NCBI RefSeq assembly: GCF_018919165.1
Contig: NZ_JAHLQM010000007.1
Span: forward strand, 1 to 64,000
Direction of reading: 5' to 3'
Source: Amphibacillus sp. MSJ-3
GTDB lineage: Bacteria; Bacillota; Bacilli; Bacillales; Amphibacillaceae
Length of the DNA: 64,000 bases
Within the stretch, counting starts at the first letter, position 1. Each line of letters opens with the position of its first letter. Positions 35,287 through 43,886 of this stretch are shown in pieces. A program made the position numbers and the translations under genes. Under the pieces are notes generated by a model that saw nothing but the letters and a program-made list of their open reading frames with translations, did not search any database and was not told where the DNA came from.

Positions 35287-36258
35287 TCAATAATTCCTTT
35301 TTCCTAAATAGCCAATTATCTGTAATAATATTTGTTTTTCTACTTGACTTGGTAATTGATTAACTTTTTTCAAGGCTTGGTTTAAATACCATTGACTGAT
35401 TCGATAGGATTCATCAATCGCTTTTGTCTGTTTAATCTCTTCTATCGTGGGTTTTAAATCAACAGGGTAACCCATATAAAGTAGTTGAAAATGTTCTTTA
35501 ATCTCATCATAAAGCTTTTTATCTTTAATCGCTAGAAGCGATGGTAACGTTAGATAGCCTTCTGCTAAATCCTGACCGTTTAATTTGCCAAGCTTTTGAT
35601 TGTAATCAGTAAAGTCTAAGATATCGTCAATAATTTGATAAGACATCCCCAAATAATATCCAAACCAATACAAAGATTGTTGAATTGAGGTTGGTGCATT
35701 TGTCATTAGTGCACCTAATTGACAAGAAACAGCAATTAATCTAGCAGTTTTATTACGATTAACTTTTAAATATTTAGTCACCGAACAATTAATTTGATAG
35801 CGACTTTTCAGCTGGTCTATTTCACCCATGGATAGTTTATTTATTGTATCAGCAAAAATTTGATGCACATAAACGTTCTCAATTTCCGCCATCATCTCAA
35901 GTGCTTGAGCGAATAGATAGTCTCCAATAAAAGTAGCATACTGATTATTATAAGCCTCATGAATAGTTGTTATGCCACGCCTTAAAGGCGCATGGTCAAT
36001 GATATCATCATGAATTAAACTAGACATATGAATTAACTCTATAGCGGCAGCTAATCGATAGGGTTTCGATTGACCTTCTTGACCAAAACAACTTGAGATA
36101 AGACATAATAAAGATCTTGTCCTCTTACCACCGGCTTTTGTTAGTTGAGTACTCAAAGTTTTAATTGGTTCTTCAGCTTGTGAAAAGGTCGCTAGTAAAA
36201 TCTGATTAATTTGTTGCAAGTCCTCTTCTAGATATGCGTATTGTTTAGGTATATACAT
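35287..36258 (-). CDS. hepT: Heptaprenyl diphosphate synthase, component II
   Basis: A 323-residue trans-isoprenyl diphosphate synthase catalytic subunit that elongates farnesyl diphosphate with isopentenyl units to C35. The first aspartate-rich motif HDDIIDHAPLRRG is at about 83-95 and the second, GMSYQIIDDILDFTDY, near 205-220, each with the expected Asp spacing. GAGGTTG precedes the ATG. In B. subtilis menH (methyltransferase of menaquinone) lies between hepT and hepS; here the space is 108 bases and empty. Confidence 0.95.
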   Translation of the reverse strand: MYIPKQYAYLEEDLQQINQILLATFSQAEEPIKTLSTQLTKAGGKRTRSLLCLISSCFGQEGQSKPYRLAAAIELIHMSSLIHDDIIDHAPLRRGITTIHEAYNNQYATFIGDYLFAQALEMMAEIENVYVHQIFADTINKLSMGEIDQLKSRYQINCSVTKYLKVNRNKTARLIAVSCQLGALMTNAPTSIQQSLYWFGYYLGMSYQIIDDILDFTDYNQKLGKLNGQDLAEGYLTLPSLLAIKDKKLYDEIKEHFQLLYMGYPVDLKPTIEEIKQTKAIDESYRISQWYLNQALKKVNQLPSQVEKQILLQIIGYLGKRNY

Positions 36259-36366
36259 AGGATCAACCTCATACCGGTAATTACAATTATATAATAAACC
36301 CTGACTTTCCTTGTATAATCGAAGCGGAAGTCTTAAAGTCAGTTAGTCTGTGATGAAAGGGATTAA

Positions 36367-37074
36367 TCAACTTTGTAATTTGGCTTTATTTGTGAAATGC
36401 TCTTTTAAGCAGATGTCAATAAATGTAGCTAAGTTTTGTAAATATAGTGGAATTTGTTTATTTATTTGAGTAAGTAATAATTGACTTTCCATTTGTAATA
36501 TATCTAAATTAGAAATTTCGCGATCATTTACCTGCTTTAAATTCATATGTAACGATTTCCGTTCTGCCTCTAATAAATAATAATAGCCAACTTCTTTAAT
36601 AAAAGCCTCCAACATATGTAGATCAAAGTAGCGGATGAGATGAAAAAGAAGCTTAAGCTCAATCTCAACCTTCTTTTTTAAATAAAGTTTATCATTAGGA
36701 CGTTGTTGATGTATCACTTGAACTTTCAACTGGTTGATTTCTTTAATTGCTAGGGCTAATGAATGAATTAAACAAGGCTCATCATACTTAGCGACTAGAA
36801 CATAGTACTGACTACTTAAATAATCGCCATTTAAGATCTGCCAAGCATTGGATATACAATGTTGATTTGCTATTTGCTGATGAATATCAACAGACATTTG
36901 TAATAAGGCAATGGCAGTAATTATATCTACTTGTTTATCTACTGGCCAATTTGATTGATTAATTAGTTTAATTACAATATCCACTCTAAAATCACTGGTT
37001 AGTTGCTGGTTATTTACTTCGATTCGATTAAGTAGATTTGTTAATTTATTTTGTACTAGTTGTTTAATCTCCAT
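36367..37074 (-). CDS. hepS: Heptaprenyl diphosphate synthase, component I
   Basis: A 235-residue helical protein matching the small, non-catalytic subunit HepS (HEPPP synthase subunit 1) by position, length and the segment VDIITAIALLQMSVDIHQQI near 62-80. It needs HepT to be active and helps fix product length. The sequence is diverged, so the call leans on the mtrB-hepS-hepT order. The 36259-36366 gap that would hold menH in B. subtilis has no gene. Confidence 0.8.
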   Translation of the reverse strand: MEIKQLVQNKLTNLLNRIEVNNQQLTSDFRVDIVIKLINQSNWPVDKQVDIITAIALLQMSVDIHQQIANQHCISNAWQILNGDYLSSQYYVLVAKYDEPCLIHSLALAIKEINQLKVQVIHQQRPNDKLYLKKKVEIELKLLFHLIRYFDLHMLEAFIKEVGYYYLLEAERKSLHMNLKQVNDREISNLDILQMESQLLLTQINKQIPLYLQNLATFIDICLKEHFTNKAKLQS

Positions 37075-37139
37075 TACACTTTACCCCTTACCATATACCT
37101 ATGATGCAATTGATATAAATAGATTTTCGTCCTAGTAAG

Positions 37140-37349
37140 CTATAAAGAGTCTATACTACCATGGCGAGATTGAACAGTTGCTTTTCCCTTTATTTTAATT
37201 GCGGAAGTATGATCAGTAAATTGAACGACTAATATTTCACCTTGATCTAATTTTTCAGAATGATGAAACTTAGTTGATTCACCTCTTGTCAAGCCGATAA
37301 CCTGGACACCATCTTCTTCAGCTTTAATAATCAAAAAGTCCGATTCCAT
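37140..37349 (-). CDS. mtrB: Tryptophan RNA-binding attenuation protein (TRAP)
   Basis: A 69-residue TRAP subunit, which in its family assembles into an 11-mer ring that binds tryptophan and then wraps (G/U)AG repeats in target RNA. Conserved parts seen are [19 protein letters not shown], the tryptophan-binding loop [16 protein letters not shown], and [21 protein letters not shown] with the RNA-contact Lys/Arg. The start is ATG at 37349 with AGGTG upstream. mtrA/folE, its usual partner upstream, is missing, and the trp operon is missing from the aro cluster. Its targets must lie outside this window. Confidence 0.95.
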   Translation of the reverse strand: MESDFLIIKAEEDGVQVIGLTRGESTKFHHSEKLDQGEILVVQFTDHTSAIKIKGKATVQSRHGSIDSL

Positions 37350-37383
37350 TTTAATCACCTATTTAAATTTATTTTAATCACTA

Positions 37384-37630
37384 TAGATAAAGTGAAACTT
37401 CAATCAGTGGGAGACCTACAAGACCTAAGTCATACAGATCCTACCACAGAACCTAGTCAGTTTAAGCTGACTCCCCCCCACCCCAACTGATTTTTAGTAC
37501 CACAAGGGGATGACCTAAAGTCCCTTGAACCAATCGGGCCGCTACTGTCAGTTGATCTCCACTTACAACTCTTACTTTCCTTCGGATTCTTCAAGTGGGA
37601 GACTTACTAACAGTTGCACTTCGATAAAGA
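37384..37630. repeat. Structured dispersed repeat, copy B
   Basis: About 247 bases sharing its core with copy A (34080-34246). It begins GATAAAGTGAAACTTCAATC and ends GTTGCACTTCGATAAAG, which form imperfect terminal inverted repeats (AGTGAAACT / AGTTGCACT). The first hairpin carries an extra loop of about 70 bases with its own AGTCAG/CTGACT stem. The core (about 37484-37600) repeats the AAGGG/CCCTT-type and CTCCACTT/AAGTGGGAG stems. It occupies the mtrB-hbs space where folE lies in B. subtilis. No open frame. The rest of 37631-37850 shows nothing recognisable. Confidence 0.75.
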
Positions 37631-37849
37631 AAATCATTGCGAAGTAAATATTTAGACTCATGTAATATAGACGTAAGTATGTACTATAACATCGTCACTC
37701 TCATCTACTTTAAACCCCTTAGACAAGCCTTACAACTTATTAAGGTTAAAGAAACACACCAGGCTATCATTGACCAGTGATCCCTAACTTTTCATTCGAT
37801 GGATCCCCTTGTATGATTGAAGTGCGTGGCTTACAGTTAGTTCATTTGA

Positions 37850-37883
37850 AATAAAATAAAGAGGGTGCAATTAATGCACCCTC
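37850..37883 (-). terminator. Terminator of hbs
   Basis: GAGGGTGCA pairs perfectly with TGCACCCTC, followed on the minus strand by TTTATTTTATTT. It lies 20 bases after the hbs stop. Confidence 0.9.
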
Positions 37884-37903
37884 ATCACGCCCTATGTAAA
37901 ATA

Positions 37904-38176
37904 TTATTTTACAATATCTTTAAGGGCTTTACCTGGTTTGAAAGCAGGAACTTTGCTAGCTGGGATTTCGATCTCAGCACCAGTTTGTGGGTTACGGCCT
38001 TTACGGGCAGCACGGTCACGCACTTCAAAGTTACCGAATCCAATTAATTGTACTTTTTCACCGTCTTTAAGTGAATCCATGATAGATTCTAAAACTGCAT
38101 CAACAGCTTTAGTTGCGTCTTTTTTAGAAAGTTCACTTTTTTCAGCAACAGCATTAACTAGATCTGTCTTGTTCAT
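37904..38176 (-). CDS. hbs: DNA-binding protein HU
   Basis: A 90-residue HU-family nucleoid protein, a dimeric DNA-bending architectural factor. The canonical order is intact: [53 protein letters not shown] (DNA-binding arm with the GRNP turn) and [15 protein letters not shown]. The start is ATG at 38176 with GGGAGGAGGTG upstream. It has a clear sigma-A promoter and a strong terminator, as expected for an abundant protein. It is also higher in GC than its neighbours, typical of highly expressed genes here. Confidence 0.97.
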   Translation of the reverse strand: MNKTDLVNAVAEKSELSKKDATKAVDAVLESIMDSLKDGEKVQLIGFGNFEVRDRAARKGRNPQTGAEIEIPASKVPAFKPGKALKDIVK

Positions 38177-38300
38177 GATATTCACCTCCTCCCGCATTTA
38201 AATTCTTGAAGCATAAGAACTTAAATGGTCTTAATCCATTTGTTCACAATATCGCTTGATTCTATACTTCGTATCACCAATTAATTAGGTGACAAAGCCT

Positions 38301-38329
38301 ATAATAAACGAGTTTTTCTACAAATTCAA
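38301..38329 (-). promoter_or_regulatory. Sigma-A promoter of hbs
   Basis: On the minus strand TTGAAT (38329-38324) and TATTAT (38306-38301) are spaced by 17 bases. The leader of about 120 bases includes an AATTGGTGAT/AATTAGGTGA-like repeat. No gene lies in the 38177-38508 space. Confidence 0.6.
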
Positions 38330-38482
38330 CAAAAAATACAAGATTAATTAATTTTGTTTAAAATATCTAAGGAAAAAATTAATATTTTTCGGATAAATAA
38401 TATTGGTAAAGACTGATAGATCAAGCTTTAAACAGTTAAATCGTAACATAGCTTCACTCACAATGCAACTTTTGTCACAAAA

Positions 38483-38511
38483 TAAAAAACGACTTGATTT
38501 TCAAGTCGTTA
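38483..38511 (-). terminator. Terminator of spoIVA
   Basis: ACGACTTGA pairs with TCAAGTCGT around a three-base loop, followed on the minus strand by TTTTTTATTTTG. It overlaps the spoIVA stop codon. Confidence 0.88.
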
Positions 38512-39987
38512 TAATATGATGGCGATCATTCCACCAGAACCTTCATTTACTATCTTTTCTAATGTTTCTTGTAACTTATGGCGGACATTTTCTGGCATTA
38601 ATGTGATTTTCCCTTGTATCCCTTCTCGAACAATTGAGCTTAATGAACGACCAAATATATCTGATTGCCAAATAGACAGTGGATCATCTTCAAAATCTTG
38701 CATTAAGTATCTAACCAATTCTTCACTTTGCTTTTCAGTTCCGATAATCGGAGAAAACTCAGATTCCACATCAACCTTCACCATATGGATAGATGGAGCA
38801 ATTGCCTTTAATCTAACACCGTAGCGAGAGCCTTGACGAATAATTTCCGGTTCATCTAAAGTCATGTCATTGACTGTAGGTGCAGCAACTCCATATCCTG
38901 TTTGTTTAACCATTGCTAGTGCATCAGAAATTTGATCATACTCTCTTTTTGCTTTTGCAAAGTCTTGCATTAACTCAAGCAAATGGTCTTTCCCTGTGAT
39001 TTCCTCGCCAACAATTTCTTTTAATACTTGATCATATAAATGATTTGGAGCGTCCAAATCTATTTCAGCAATTCCTTCCCCCATATCAACTCCGTTAATT
39101 TTAGCTGAATCAATATAATCGTATTCAGTAAAATAGTTTACAACGCGATCGACATCTCGTAATCGCTTAATATCTTTCACTGTTTCTTGAATAGCCTCTT
39201 GATAGCTTGTTCTTAGCCAGTGATCTTCATTTAACACCATAACCCAGCTCGGTAAATTGACGTTAACCTCAAGTACTGGAAATTCATATAAAGCTTCCCT
39301 TAAAGCATTATAGGCATCTTCTTGATTCATTCCTTCTGCACTCATTGAAATAACTGGAATATCATACTGCTCATTTAATGATTGTCTCAGTAGCTCTGTT
39401 TCCTGGTGATAAGGCTTTGTTGAATTTAATATCATGATAAAAGGTTTTCCAACTTCTTTTAATTCATCAACAATCCGTTCTTCAGCTTCAAGATAGTCTT
39501 CACGAGGAATATCCCCTATTGTTCCATCACTAGTTACAACTACACCAATCGTTGAATGTTCTTGGATTACTTTTCTAGTTCCGATTTCAGCTGCTTCATC
39601 AAATGGAATAGGCTCTTCATACCATGGGGTATTGATCATTCTAGGTCCATTTTCATCTTCAAATCCCTGTGCACTTTCAATCGTATAACCAACACAATCA
39701 ACTAATCTGACATTAACAGCTAATCCTTCATCGACTTCTAATTGAACAGCTTGATTCGGAACAAATTTAGGCTCAGTTGTCATAATTGTTCTTCCAGCTG
39801 AACTTTGTGGCAATTCATCTTGCGTTCTGCTTCGTTCTTCCTCATCCTCCATATTTGGTATAACCACATTCTCCATAAATTTTTTTATGAAGGTTGACTT
39901 TCCTGTGCGAACCGCCCCAACAACTCCAAGATAAATATCGCCATTTGTACGTTTCGAAATATCTTTAAATAGATCTACTTTTTCCAC
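38509..39987 (-). CDS. spoIVA: Stage IV sporulation protein A (spore coat basement ATPase)
   Basis: A 492-residue cytoskeletal ATPase that polymerises on the forespore surface and anchors the spore coat. The N-terminal P-loop domain has LGVVGAVRTGKSTFIKKFM (about 20-38), the VDCVGYT switch and the ILNSTKP motif in place of NKxD. The middle and C-terminal domains end in the conserved EKIVNEGSGGMIAIIL tail needed for SpoVM binding. The start is GTG with GGGAGGGG upstream. It sits between hbs and the gpsA region as in B. subtilis and shows the organism makes endospores. Confidence 0.98.
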   Translation of the reverse strand: MEKVDLFKDISKRTNGDIYLGVVGAVRTGKSTFIKKFMENVVIPNMEDEEERSRTQDELPQSSAGRTIMTTEPKFVPNQAVQLEVDEGLAVNVRLVDCVGYTIESAQGFEDENGPRMINTPWYEEPIPFDEAAEIGTRKVIQEHSTIGVVVTSDGTIGDIPREDYLEAEERIVDELKEVGKPFIMILNSTKPYHQETELLRQSLNEQYDIPVISMSAEGMNQEDAYNALREALYEFPVLEVNVNLPSWVMVLNEDHWLRTSYQEAIQETVKDIKRLRDVDRVVNYFTEYDYIDSAKINGVDMGEGIAEIDLDAPNHLYDQVLKEIVGEEITGKDHLLELMQDFAKAKREYDQISDALAMVKQTGYGVAAPTVNDMTLDEPEIIRQGSRYGVRLKAIAPSIHMVKVDVESEFSPIIGTEKQSEELVRYLMQDFEDDPLSIWQSDIFGRSLSSIVREGIQGKITLMPENVRHKLQETLEKIVNEGSGGMIAIIL

Positions 39988-40159
39988 ATAATCCCCTCCC
40001 GGTCTCCTTCAACATCGCAAAGTGCGATCTACTGACACTATGAGTCTATGATGTTGTCCCAATGGATTATGACAGCAGATTTAATAATATTTCTAAGATT
40101 ACTTGTTTTAATCGATCAATAGAGATATATGCTTGATTTCTATTTTAATGAAAACATAA

Positions 40160-40196
40160 ATAAAACCGAGATAGAAGGGGCTTTCTAACTCGGTTT
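40160..40196 (-). terminator. Terminator downstream of the spoVIF-like gene
   Basis: AAACCGAG.TAGAA pairs with TTCTA.CTCGGTTT; on the minus strand TTTTATTTATG follows. The rest of the 39988-40294 space is AT-rich and shows a CAACATC/GATGTTG inverted repeat near 40011-40066, otherwise nothing. Confidence 0.8.
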
Positions 40197-40294
40197 GACT
40201 AAGATTAACACCCAGGAGCAACTTTAATGTGAGTACTGTGCATAATATTTTATGCAGTGGATGGTTTGATGTATAAACAAACACCCAGTCGATA

Positions 40295-40555
40295 CTATTT
40301 TTTAAATTGTTGCCCTAAAGTATTGATATCCTTTGGAATTTTATTTTGGGTAATGGTTTGAACAAGTTTATCCTCTTTTTCTTTTGAAATTGGCTTATTG
40401 GCCAATTGACTTAACTGTTTAACAAGATCTCTTACTGTCTTTTCGTCGGTAAAATCAGCATTTTGAACGGAATTAGCCACGCTAAAGATTTCATCAGGCT
40501 TTATATTTGTTTTACTTTTAATTTGATTAAAAATATTTTTCTGGTTATCACTCAC
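40295..40555 (-). CDS. Stage VI sporulation protein F-like
   Basis: An 86-residue protein that closely follows the SpoVIF (YjcC) family: an N-terminal NIFNQIKSKTNIKPDEIFSVANSVQNADF block, then DEKTVRDLVKQLSQLANKPISKEKEDKLVQ and a KIPKDINTLGQ end. In B. subtilis SpoVIF is needed for late coat assembly and spore resistance; the gene there is elsewhere (yjc region), so this is either a relocated copy or a paralogue. It lies between spoIVA and gpsA, in a sporulation-gene setting, with its own terminator. Confidence 0.8.
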   Translation of the reverse strand: MSDNQKNIFNQIKSKTNIKPDEIFSVANSVQNADFTDEKTVRDLVKQLSQLANKPISKEKEDKLVQTITQNKIPKDINTLGQQFKK

Positions 40556-40620
40556 CTAGTTTCCTCCTTGCTTAACATTTTCATGATACTATATGCAAGG
40601 AGCAATTAACCTGTTCATCT

Positions 40621-41667
40621 TTAATCTCGACTATAATATTGTTTCAGTAGTCCATGTACTTCATCAATTTCATTTCGCTTAGTCCGTGTCATCAATTGTT
40701 CAACAATTTCACGAGGATCTGCATCTTCAAATAAGATTTTGTAAATACCAAATGTAATTGGCATTTCAATTCCTTTACTCTTTCCAAGCTGATAGGCTGC
40801 TTTTGCAGTCCTAACGCCTTCTACAACCATATTCATATCCTCTAAAATATATTCTAAAGTTTGCCCTTTGGCTAGTCTATAACCAGCATTCCAATTACGG
40901 CTGTGACGGCTTGTTGATGTAACGATTAAATCACCAATTCCAGTTAAACCCATGAATGTAAGTGGATCTGCTCCCATAACCGTTCCTAATCTAGCTATCT
41001 CAGCTAATCCTCTTGTTACAAGTGCAGCTTTTGCATTATCTCCAAAACCAAGCCCATCAGATATACCTGCCCCCAAGGCAATAATATTTTTTAAGGCGCC
41101 ACCCAATTCAACACCTATGACATCATTATTTGAATAAACACGAAAACGATCATTCATAAATAAACTTTGGGCATGTAATGCAGATCGATTAGATCTGGAT
41201 GCAGCCGTTACTGTTGTTGGATGGCCAACACTGACTTCTTCTGCATGACTCGGACCTGATAAAATCACAATTTCATCAAATAGATCTTCCGGAAGTTCTT
41301 CCTCCATAATCTCAGATACCCGTTTAAAAGATTCAGGTTCAATTCCTTTCGTACCATGAATAATAGTTACCTTGTGTTTAAGAACAACTTTAACTTGTTG
41401 ACATACTGAGCGAATAGCTTGGGTCGGTAAAACAAAAACAACAGCCGAAACATCATCTAGTGCCTGTTTAAGGTTACTATAAGCTTTTAATTGTTTTGGA
41501 AGCACAACATCTTTAAGATAAGCTTGATTACGATGTGTTTGATTAATTTCCTTTGCTTGTTGTTCTTTATGTGTCCATAATCGGACATCATGACCATTTT
41601 CGCTTAAAACAATTGCTAGGGCTGTTCCCCAACTTCCAGCACCTAGTACTGCAATCTTCTCCATCAT
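40621..41667 (-). CDS. gpsA: Glycerol-3-phosphate dehydrogenase [NAD(P)+]
   Basis: A 348-residue enzyme reducing dihydroxyacetone phosphate to sn-glycerol 3-phosphate for phospholipid synthesis. The N-terminal GAGSWGTALA, the catalytic-Lys segment GGALKNIIALGAGISDGLGFGDNAKAALVTRGLAEI near 190-225, and GLTGIGDLIVTSTSRHSRN near 237-255 are all intact. It follows der by eight bases, the conserved der-gpsA operon of bacilli. Confidence 0.97.
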   Translation of the reverse strand: MMEKIAVLGAGSWGTALAIVLSENGHDVRLWTHKEQQAKEINQTHRNQAYLKDVVLPKQLKAYSNLKQALDDVSAVVFVLPTQAIRSVCQQVKVVLKHKVTIIHGTKGIEPESFKRVSEIMEEELPEDLFDEIVILSGPSHAEEVSVGHPTTVTAASRSNRSALHAQSLFMNDRFRVYSNNDVIGVELGGALKNIIALGAGISDGLGFGDNAKAALVTRGLAEIARLGTVMGADPLTFMGLTGIGDLIVTSTSRHSRNWNAGYRLAKGQTLEYILEDMNMVVEGVRTAKAAYQLGKSKGIEMPITFGIYKILFEDADPREIVEQLMTRTKRNEIDEVHGLLKQYYSRD

Positions 41668-41675
41668 GTCATCTC

Positions 41676-42986
41676 CTAACTACGTGTTCTAGCAAATATT
41701 TTAATAGGGGTACCTTCAAAGCCAAATGCTTCACGAATCCTATTCTCTAAAAAGCGTTTATATGAGAAATGCATAAGATCTGGGTCATTAACAAATACAA
41801 CGAATGTTGGTGGTTTAATTGCTACCTGAGTTGTATACAAGATCTTTAATCTTTTTCCGTTGACCGTTGGAGTCGGGTTGAACGCCACCGCATCCATAAT
41901 TACATCATTAAGAACACTTGTTTCAACTCGTTTCGAATGATTTTCACTTACTAGACGTACTTTCGGCATTAAAGTATGAATTCGTTTGCTTGTTAATGCG
42001 GATAGAAAAATAATAGGGGCGTAATCCAAAAATTGAAAATGAGCTCGTACTTGATCTTCAAATTTCTTCATTGCTTGCTGATCTGAATCAACTGTATCCC
42101 ACTTATTAACAACAATTACGACTGCCTTACCAGATTGATGTGCATAACCCGCAATTTTCTTATCTTGTTCAATAATACCCGTTTCGGCATCTATTAAGGT
42201 TAAGACAACATCAGAGCGCTCAATCGCTTTTAGAGCACGTAAAATACTATAACGTTCAGTAGCTTCATAAATTTTCCCTCGTTTTCTCATTCCGGCCGTA
42301 TCAATAATCACAAACTCTTGACCATCAAAGGTGAAGGGTGAGTCTATTGCATCACGAGTAGTTCCTGCAATATTACTTACGATTACACGATCCTGTTGTA
42401 ATATCGCATTGACAAGCGAAGATTTTCCAACATTAGGACGACCAATTACACTAAAATATAGTGAATCGTCCGCTTCTTGTTCTACTTCAAGATCGGGAAA
42501 CAATTGAATAACTCGGTCAAGCATATCACCAAGTCCTAATCCATGGGTTCCTGATATTGGGAAGGGTTCTCCAAATCCAAGACTATAAAATTCATATATT
42601 TTTTCTCGCATTTCGGGATTGTCAATTTTATTAACAGCCAATACTATAGGTTTATTTGATTTATAGAGAATTTTAGCAACTTCTTCATCAGCAGCTGTAA
42701 TTCCATCTCTACCATTTACAATAAAAATAATTACATCAGCTTCGTTTATCGCAATGTCCGCTTGTTCTCTCATCTGAACAAGTAATGGCTCATCACCTAA
42801 TTCAATTCCACCCGTATCAATCAAATTAAATTCAGTTGTTAACCATTCAACTTTTGAATAGATTCGATCTCTTGTTACTCCCGGTGTATCATCTACAATC
42901 GATATTCTTTCTCCAACTAGTCGATTAAAAATAGTTGACTTCCCAACATTTGGCCTTCCAACTATCGCTACTACAGATTTCCGCAT
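41676..42986 (-). CDS. der: Ribosome-assembly GTPase Der (EngA)
   Basis: A 436-residue protein with two tandem GTPase domains and a C-terminal KH-like domain, needed for 50S subunit assembly. G1 motifs are [12 protein letters not shown] near 10 and [12 protein letters not shown] near 184; G3 motifs DTGG and DTAGM; G4 motifs NKID and NKWD. AAAGGA precedes the ATG. The 256-base space upstream to yphA shows no gene. Confidence 0.98.
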   Translation of the reverse strand: MRKSVVAIVGRPNVGKSTIFNRLVGERISIVDDTPGVTRDRIYSKVEWLTTEFNLIDTGGIELGDEPLLVQMREQADIAINEADVIIFIVNGRDGITAADEEVAKILYKSNKPIVLAVNKIDNPEMREKIYEFYSLGFGEPFPISGTHGLGLGDMLDRVIQLFPDLEVEQEADDSLYFSVIGRPNVGKSSLVNAILQQDRVIVSNIAGTTRDAIDSPFTFDGQEFVIIDTAGMRKRGKIYEATERYSILRALKAIERSDVVLTLIDAETGIIEQDKKIAGYAHQSGKAVVIVVNKWDTVDSDQQAMKKFEDQVRAHFQFLDYAPIIFLSALTSKRIHTLMPKVRLVSENHSKRVETSVLNDVIMDAVAFNPTPTVNGKRLKILYTTQVAIKPPTFVVFVNDPDLMHFSYKRFLENRIREAFGFEGTPIKIFARTRS

Positions 42987-43242
42987 GAAAGGGTCATCCT
43001 TTCTATAATTTAATAAATATCATTATTTCCTACCATCTTCATTGGAATGTGATCAGATTCTCTTTCTCAATCAAAGACTGCATATAAAAGTAAATCTTCA
43101 CTTCATTACATATTAACAAGAATTAAGTCTTTATTTGATCATTGATAGAATCAAGACCATTCTGTTACACAAGATAAATACTTCTCACTAACTCATATAG
43201 TTTAGCAAAACTATGCATTTTAAACAATCTTTTCTGCTAACT

Positions 43243-43791
43243 TTAAATCGTCTTATAACTAAATCTTAAATGATGAAAAAAGATCAGTAGCCATACCGCG
43301 ATATAAAGTGAACTAAATAATGTGTTATCCCCAATAACCAGATGCCAATTAAGAATTCGAACATTATAAGCAAATAGCCATTCTCCTGTTAAACATGAAG
43401 TAACAAGTATGACCACTCGTTCTGTGTTTGATTTAACAAATATCAGAAGAAAAAGTACAAAGACAATTAAAATAAGAATAAAATCATTAACAAATAACCA
43501 AATTGGGCTTGTGATTAATAAATAGCGAAAACCAGTATACATTAAAATTAAACATAACAATAAATAATAATTAAAATAATGCATTGGTTTTAATAGAGTG
43601 ATTAGCCAAAAAGCAATTAGACAGTAGAGATAGGGTATGGTAAAAGTGAATTCTGCTAAATTAATCTGGATATTAATCAAAATAATATTAAATAATAATC
43701 CAATGACAATTAATCTTTTAGTTCTAGTGGGATATGTGCTAAAAAAAGTGAAGATAACAACACCAAGCCAACTTAACCAATAATAGACCAT
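43243..43791 (-). CDS. yphA: YphA-like membrane protein
   Basis: A 182-residue hydrophobic protein with about six membrane segments, placed between the S1 protein gene and der as yphA is in B. subtilis and of similar length. It begins MVYYWLSWLGVVIFTFF; the start is ATG at 43791 with GGAGGG upstream, rather than the open frame to 43833. No catalytic motif is visible and the function is unknown. Confidence 0.78.
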   Translation of the reverse strand: MVYYWLSWLGVVIFTFFSTYPTRTKRLIVIGLLFNIILINIQINLAEFTFTIPYLYCLIAFWLITLLKPMHYFNYYLLLCLILMYTGFRYLLITSPIWLFVNDFILILIVFVLFLLIFVKSNTERVVILVTSCLTGEWLFAYNVRILNWHLVIGDNTLFSSLYIAVWLLIFFHHLRFSYKTI

Positions 43792-43886
43792 TCTGAACCC
43801 TCCGTTTTCTAATTCAGTATGGCTATTATGCATAATTACTAAACAAAAAACATGTAGTTAAATATTCAACTACATGTTTTGATTTT

